From Pleomorphomonas diazotrophica (GTDB lineage: Bacteria > Pseudomonadota > Alphaproteobacteria > Rhizobiales > Pleomorphomonadaceae), in NCBI RefSeq assembly GCF_002844595.1, contig NZ_PJNW01000002.1, forward strand, positions 1,116,001 through 1,180,000: a DNA stretch of 64,000 nt, written 5' to 3'. A program made the translations under genes and the position numbers. Under the pieces are notes generated by a model that saw only the letters and a list, made by a program, of their open reading frames with translations, had not been told where the DNA came from and made no database searches. Position 1 is the stretch's first letter, and each line of letters starts with the position of its first letter. Positions 61,144 to 64,000 of the stretch are shown here, in pieces.

Positions 61144-63236
61144 TGTCCCCCGGCGAACATGGCCCAGGTGATGAGGGCGGCAACGCCGATCACCATGGCA
61201 AAGGCATAATGGTAGACATATCCGGTCTGCAGGCGCACGACGCGGGCGGTCACGTCCTGCACGCGGGCGGCAACCCCGTTGGGACCGAGCCCATCGATGA
61301 TGGCGCCGTCACCGGTCTTCCAGAACAGGCGGCCGATGGCGAAGGCCGGCCGCACGAAGATCAGGTCGTAGAGCTCGTCGAAGTACCACTTGTTGAGCAG
61401 GAACTTATAGAGCCCCGGCAGAGCGGCAGCGAGCTTCTTGGGCAGAGCCGGATTGACGATGTAGAACCAGTAGGCGACGGCAAGACCGACCAGCATGGCC
61501 AGGAAGGGCGAGACCTTCACCAGGAATGACACCTCGTGCATGGCATGCAGGATGTGGTTCTCAGGACCGTAGAAGAGCGAACCCTTCCAGAATTCCGCCT
61601 GTTCCTCGCCGACGTAATGGCCGTAGAAGACCATGCCGGCGAGCACCGCACCGAGCGACAGCACGCCGAGCGGGATCAGGACGACCAGCGGGCTTTCCTT
61701 GGCGTGATCATAGACATCCTTCGGCGCTCGGCTCGCACCGAAGAAGGTGAGGAACACGAGGCGCCAGGAATAGAAGCTGGTGAAGCCGGCGGCGATCACC
61801 AGGAGCACGGCGGCGAAGCCCGACATCGGGTTGTGGCCGGCAAAGGCGCTCTCGATGATGGCGTCCTTGGACAGGAAGCCGGCAAAGCCGATCTCGGTGC
61901 CGGGAATGCCGACGCCGGTGATGGCCAGCGTGCCCAAGGTCATCGCCCAGAAGGTGAGCGGGATCTTGTTGCGGAGGCCGCCCATGGACCGCATGTCCTG
62001 CTCGTGGTGGCTGGCCATGATCACCGAGCCGGCCCCGAGGAACAGCAGCGCCTTGAAGAAGGCGTGCGTGAACAGGTGGAACACGCCGGCGCCGTAAGCG
62101 CCGACGCCCAGCGCCACGAACATGTAGCCAAGCTGCGAACAGGTCGAGTAGGCGATGACGCGCTTGATGTCGTTCTGGACGAGGCCGACCGTGGCCGCGA
62201 AGAAGGCGGTGACGGCGCCGACCAGCGTAACGACGGTGAGCGCCGTCGGGCTGAGATCGAACAGCGGCGACAGGCGCGCCACCATGAATACGCCGGCGGT
62301 CACCATGGTCGCCGCGTGAATGAGAGCGGACACCGGCGTCGGGCCTTCCATGGCGTCCGGCAGCCAGGTGTGCAGCAGGAACTGCGCACTCTTGCCGCAG
62401 GCGCCCATGAACAGCAGCAGGCAGATGACGGTGATGGCGTCCCAGTCGCCCCACAGGAAGTGGAGCGTCTTGCCCTCGACGGTCGCGACATTGGCGAAGA
62501 TGTCGGTCAGGCTGATGGTGCCGAACATCACGAAGATGCCGAAGATGCCCAGCATGAAGCCGAAGTCGCCGACACGGTTGACGACGAAGGCCTTGATGGC
62601 TGCCGCCGAAGCCGACGGCTTCTTGTACCAGAAACCGATCAACAGGTAGGAGGCGAGACCGACGCCTTCCCAGCCGAAGAACATCTGGACGAGGTTGTCG
62701 GCGGTCACCAGCATCAGCATGGCGAAGGTGAACAGGCTCAGATAGGCGAAGAAACGCGGCCGGTCCGGATCCTCGGCCATGTAGCCGATCGAGTAGAGGT
62801 GGACCAGTGACGACACGGTGTTCACCACCACCAGCATGACGACGGTGAGTGTGTCGACGCGGAAGGCCCAGTCGATCTGCATGGCGCCGGAGGTAATCCA
62901 GGTCAGCACCTTGATCGACTGCGTCTCGTGCTCGCCGAAGCCGACCGAGATGAACGCAACCCAGGAGAGGATCGCCGACACGAACAGCAGGCCGGTGGTC
63001 ACCAGTTCGGCGACGCGCGAACCCGGCGCGGCCGGCTCGACGGCGTGATGGTGGTCATCGTGGTCGCCATGCGCGTGGTCGTCATGCTCGGCGTGCGCCG
63101 CGTGATGATCGTCGTGATGGCCGTGGGCGTCGTGGCCGCCCTCGGGCGCCGGCACGGTGGCCGCAGCACCGAACAGCGCGACAGCGCCGGCGACGAGGAA
63201 GCCGATGAGCGGAAGGAAGACGATGAGGGAATACAT
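61140..63236 (-). CDS. nuoL: NADH-quinone oxidoreductase subunit L with His-rich loop
   Basis: This 698-residue distal antiporter-like subunit of complex I has about 16 helices, including [26 protein letters not shown], the conserved Glu in [47 protein letters not shown], and the long lateral helix near the C-terminus. Between the first and second helices residues 35-64 contain 14 histidines among Asp, Gly and Ala, not part of the core fold. ATG at 63236. It is eight bases after nuoK. Confidence 0.97.
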   Translation of the reverse strand: MYSLIVFLPLIGFLVAGAVALFGAAATVPAPEGGHDAHGHHDDHHAAHAEHDDHAHGDHDDHHHAVEPAAPGSRVAELVTTGLLFVSAILSWVAFISVGFGEHETQSIKVLTWITSGAMQIDWAFRVDTLTVVMLVVVNTVSSLVHLYSIGYMAEDPDRPRFFAYLSLFTFAMLMLVTADNLVQMFFGWEGVGLASYLLIGFWYKKPSASAAAIKAFVVNRVGDFGFMLGIFGIFVMFGTISLTDIFANVATVEGKTLHFLWGDWDAITVICLLLFMGACGKSAQFLLHTWLPDAMEGPTPVSALIHAATMVTAGVFMVARLSPLFDLSPTALTVVTLVGAVTAFFAATVGLVQNDIKRVIAYSTCSQLGYMFVALGVGAYGAGVFHLFTHAFFKALLFLGAGSVIMASHHEQDMRSMGGLRNKIPLTFWAMTLGTLAITGVGIPGTEIGFAGFLSKDAIIESAFAGHNPMSGFAAVLLVIAAGFTSFYSWRLVFLTFFGASRAPKDVYDHAKESPLVVLIPLGVLSLGAVLAGMVFYGHYVGEEQAEFWKGSLFYGPENHILHAMHEVSFLVKVSPFLAMLVGLAVAYWFYIVNPALPKKLAAALPGLYKFLLNKWYFDELYDLIFVRPAFAIGRLFWKTGDGAIIDGLGPNGVAARVQDVTARVVRLQTGYVYHYAFAMVIGVAALITWAMFAGGQ

Positions 63237-63244
63237 CTCTTGCG

Positions 63245-63553
63245 TCAGCCCTTCATCACGTTGATGTCTTCCACCGCGATGGAGCCGCGGTTGCGGAAGA
63301 ATGCGACCAGAATGGCAAGGCCGATGGCGGCCTCGGCGGCGGCGACCGTCAGCACGAACAGGGCGAAGACCTGCCCGACGAGATCGCCGAGGAAATGCGA
63401 GAAGGCGACGAGGTTGAGGTTGACCGCGAGCAGGATCAACTCGACGCTCATCAGGATGACAATGACGTTCTTCCGGTTGAGGAAGATGCCGAGCACCCCG
63501 AGCGTGAACAGGATCGCCGCGACCGACAGGTAGTGGGCAAGACCGAGCGTCAT
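63245..63553 (-). CDS. nuoK: NADH-quinone oxidoreductase subunit K
   Basis: This 102-residue subunit has three helices, with the conserved glutamates in [20 protein letters not shown] and [14 protein letters not shown] that lie on the proton path. The start is ATG 63553 ([16 protein letters not shown]); the frame stays open upstream without a proper start. It is between nuoJ and nuoL. Confidence 0.97.
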   Translation of the reverse strand: MTLGLAHYLSVAAILFTLGVLGIFLNRKNVIVILMSVELILLAVNLNLVAFSHFLGDLVGQVFALFVLTVAAAEAAIGLAILVAFFRNRGSIAVEDINVMKG

Positions 63554-63599
63554 GGGGTCAACCTTCCTTGTCCGGTGGTGGAACGGTGCGAGTGATCGG

Positions 63600-64000
63600 T
63601 CACAGTCCCCTCCCCGGCTCGACATGCTTGACTTCGATGGCGGTCGCGCGAGTACGCGCCACCTGCACGGAAATGTTCTGGCGTCGGACATAGGCGCGAT
63701 GGCGCAGCGTCAGCGTGATGGCGCCGATCATGGCGACCAGCAGCACGAAGCCGGCGACCTGGAAGAAATAGACGTAGCGCGTATAGAGAAGCTGGCCGAG
63801 CGCCAAGGTGTTGGAGACCTGCGCCGGGTCGGGGATCGGCGCGGTTGCCGTCGCGGTCGCCTCGGGGGCGAACACCCAGGCGCCGGCTACCATCAGGAGT
63901 TCGGCAAGGAAGATCAGCCCGACAAGCACGCCGATCGGAAGATACTGCATGAAGCCCTGGCGGAGCTCGACGAAATCGACGTCAAGCATCATCACCACGA
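63600..64000 (-). CDS. nuoJ: NADH-quinone oxidoreductase subunit J (5' part beyond window)
   Basis: About 133 C-terminal residues of NuoJ are visible. The frame is open to the end of the window, and the codons at the edge read [16 protein letters not shown], which is internal to NuoJ. Two membrane helices ([25 protein letters not shown] and [22 protein letters not shown]) and the terminal [19 protein letters not shown] are present. It is 46 bases upstream of nuoK. Confidence 0.95.
   Translation of the reverse strand, partial: VVMMLDVDFVELRQGFMQYLPIGVLVGLIFLAELLMVAGAWVFAPEATATATAPIPDPAQVSNTLALGQLLYTRYVYFFQVAGFVLLVAMIGAITLTLRHRAYVRRQNISVQVARTRATAIEVKHVEPGRGL

Overview
The window is a GC-rich chromosomal segment of an alphaproteobacterium, most likely of the order Hyphomicrobiales (Rhizobiales). 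The inference rests on gene content and order. There is a phosphatidylcholine synthase of the rhizobial Pcs type. RNase E (with a C-terminal GWW motif) and RNase J are both present. The runs rne / amiC / mrcA / prfB and nuoJ-K-L-M-N / birA / rnj are familiar from this group. A Calvin-cycle-type class II aldolase is also present. No rRNA, tRNA, CRISPR array, insertion sequence or prophage was seen.

Region 1 (1-20.5 kb) is accessory. After the 3' part of recQ comes a patchwork of small transcription units, most with their own regulator beside them: TetR - haloalkane dehalogenase - SelW/Rdx-like - cupin; quinone oxidoreductase / HxlR; Lrp / EamA exporter; a cyclic-nucleotide-sensor flavoprotein with a UBP zinc-finger protein; AraC; DHA2 efflux pump / HxlR; SDR; LysR / PhzF-like protein / Tat-exported epoxide hydrolase; ABC-F ATPase; NmrA-like reductase. 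The theme is handling of halogenated, epoxide, quinone and other electrophilic compounds, with efflux.

Region 2 (20.8-32.9 kb) is mostly housekeeping: guaA, a Tat-exported repeat protein, a His-rich Zn/Cd/Pb P-type ATPase divergent from its MerR regulator, 1-phosphofructokinase and fructose-bisphosphate aldolase, a bacterioferritin-comigratory-type peroxiredoxin, an M23 peptidase, and prfB with an intact programmed +1 frameshift site.

Region 3 (33.1-48.3 kb) carries cell-wall and RNA-decay genes (PBP1A, AmiC, RNase E behind an 830-base leader region), an aminotransferase, an M48-TPR protease, a DsbA-like protein, aroQ-accB-accC and pncB.

Region 4 (48.4-64 kb) is envelope and respiration: TerC, Pcs, a DUF2182 protein, an OmpA-family protein with a Pro/Glu repeat region, an LpxL-type acyltransferase, an orphan TadG-like vWA protein, RNase J, BirA, and complex I genes nuoN, M, L, K and the 3' part of nuoJ, all on the minus strand. 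BirA would biotinylate AccB from region 3. PBP1A, AmiC, the M23 peptidase and the OmpA protein together serve envelope growth.

The points most worth a second look are: the flavoprotein in which both expected dithiol centres are gone, paired with a bacterial UBP zinc finger; the haloalkane dehalogenase operon driven by an apparently leaderless promoter with an 18-bp perfect palindrome; the three-copy GAGGGA operator between the efflux pump and HxlR; the LysR gene whose natural N-terminus can only start at ATT; and the His-rich loop in NuoL.
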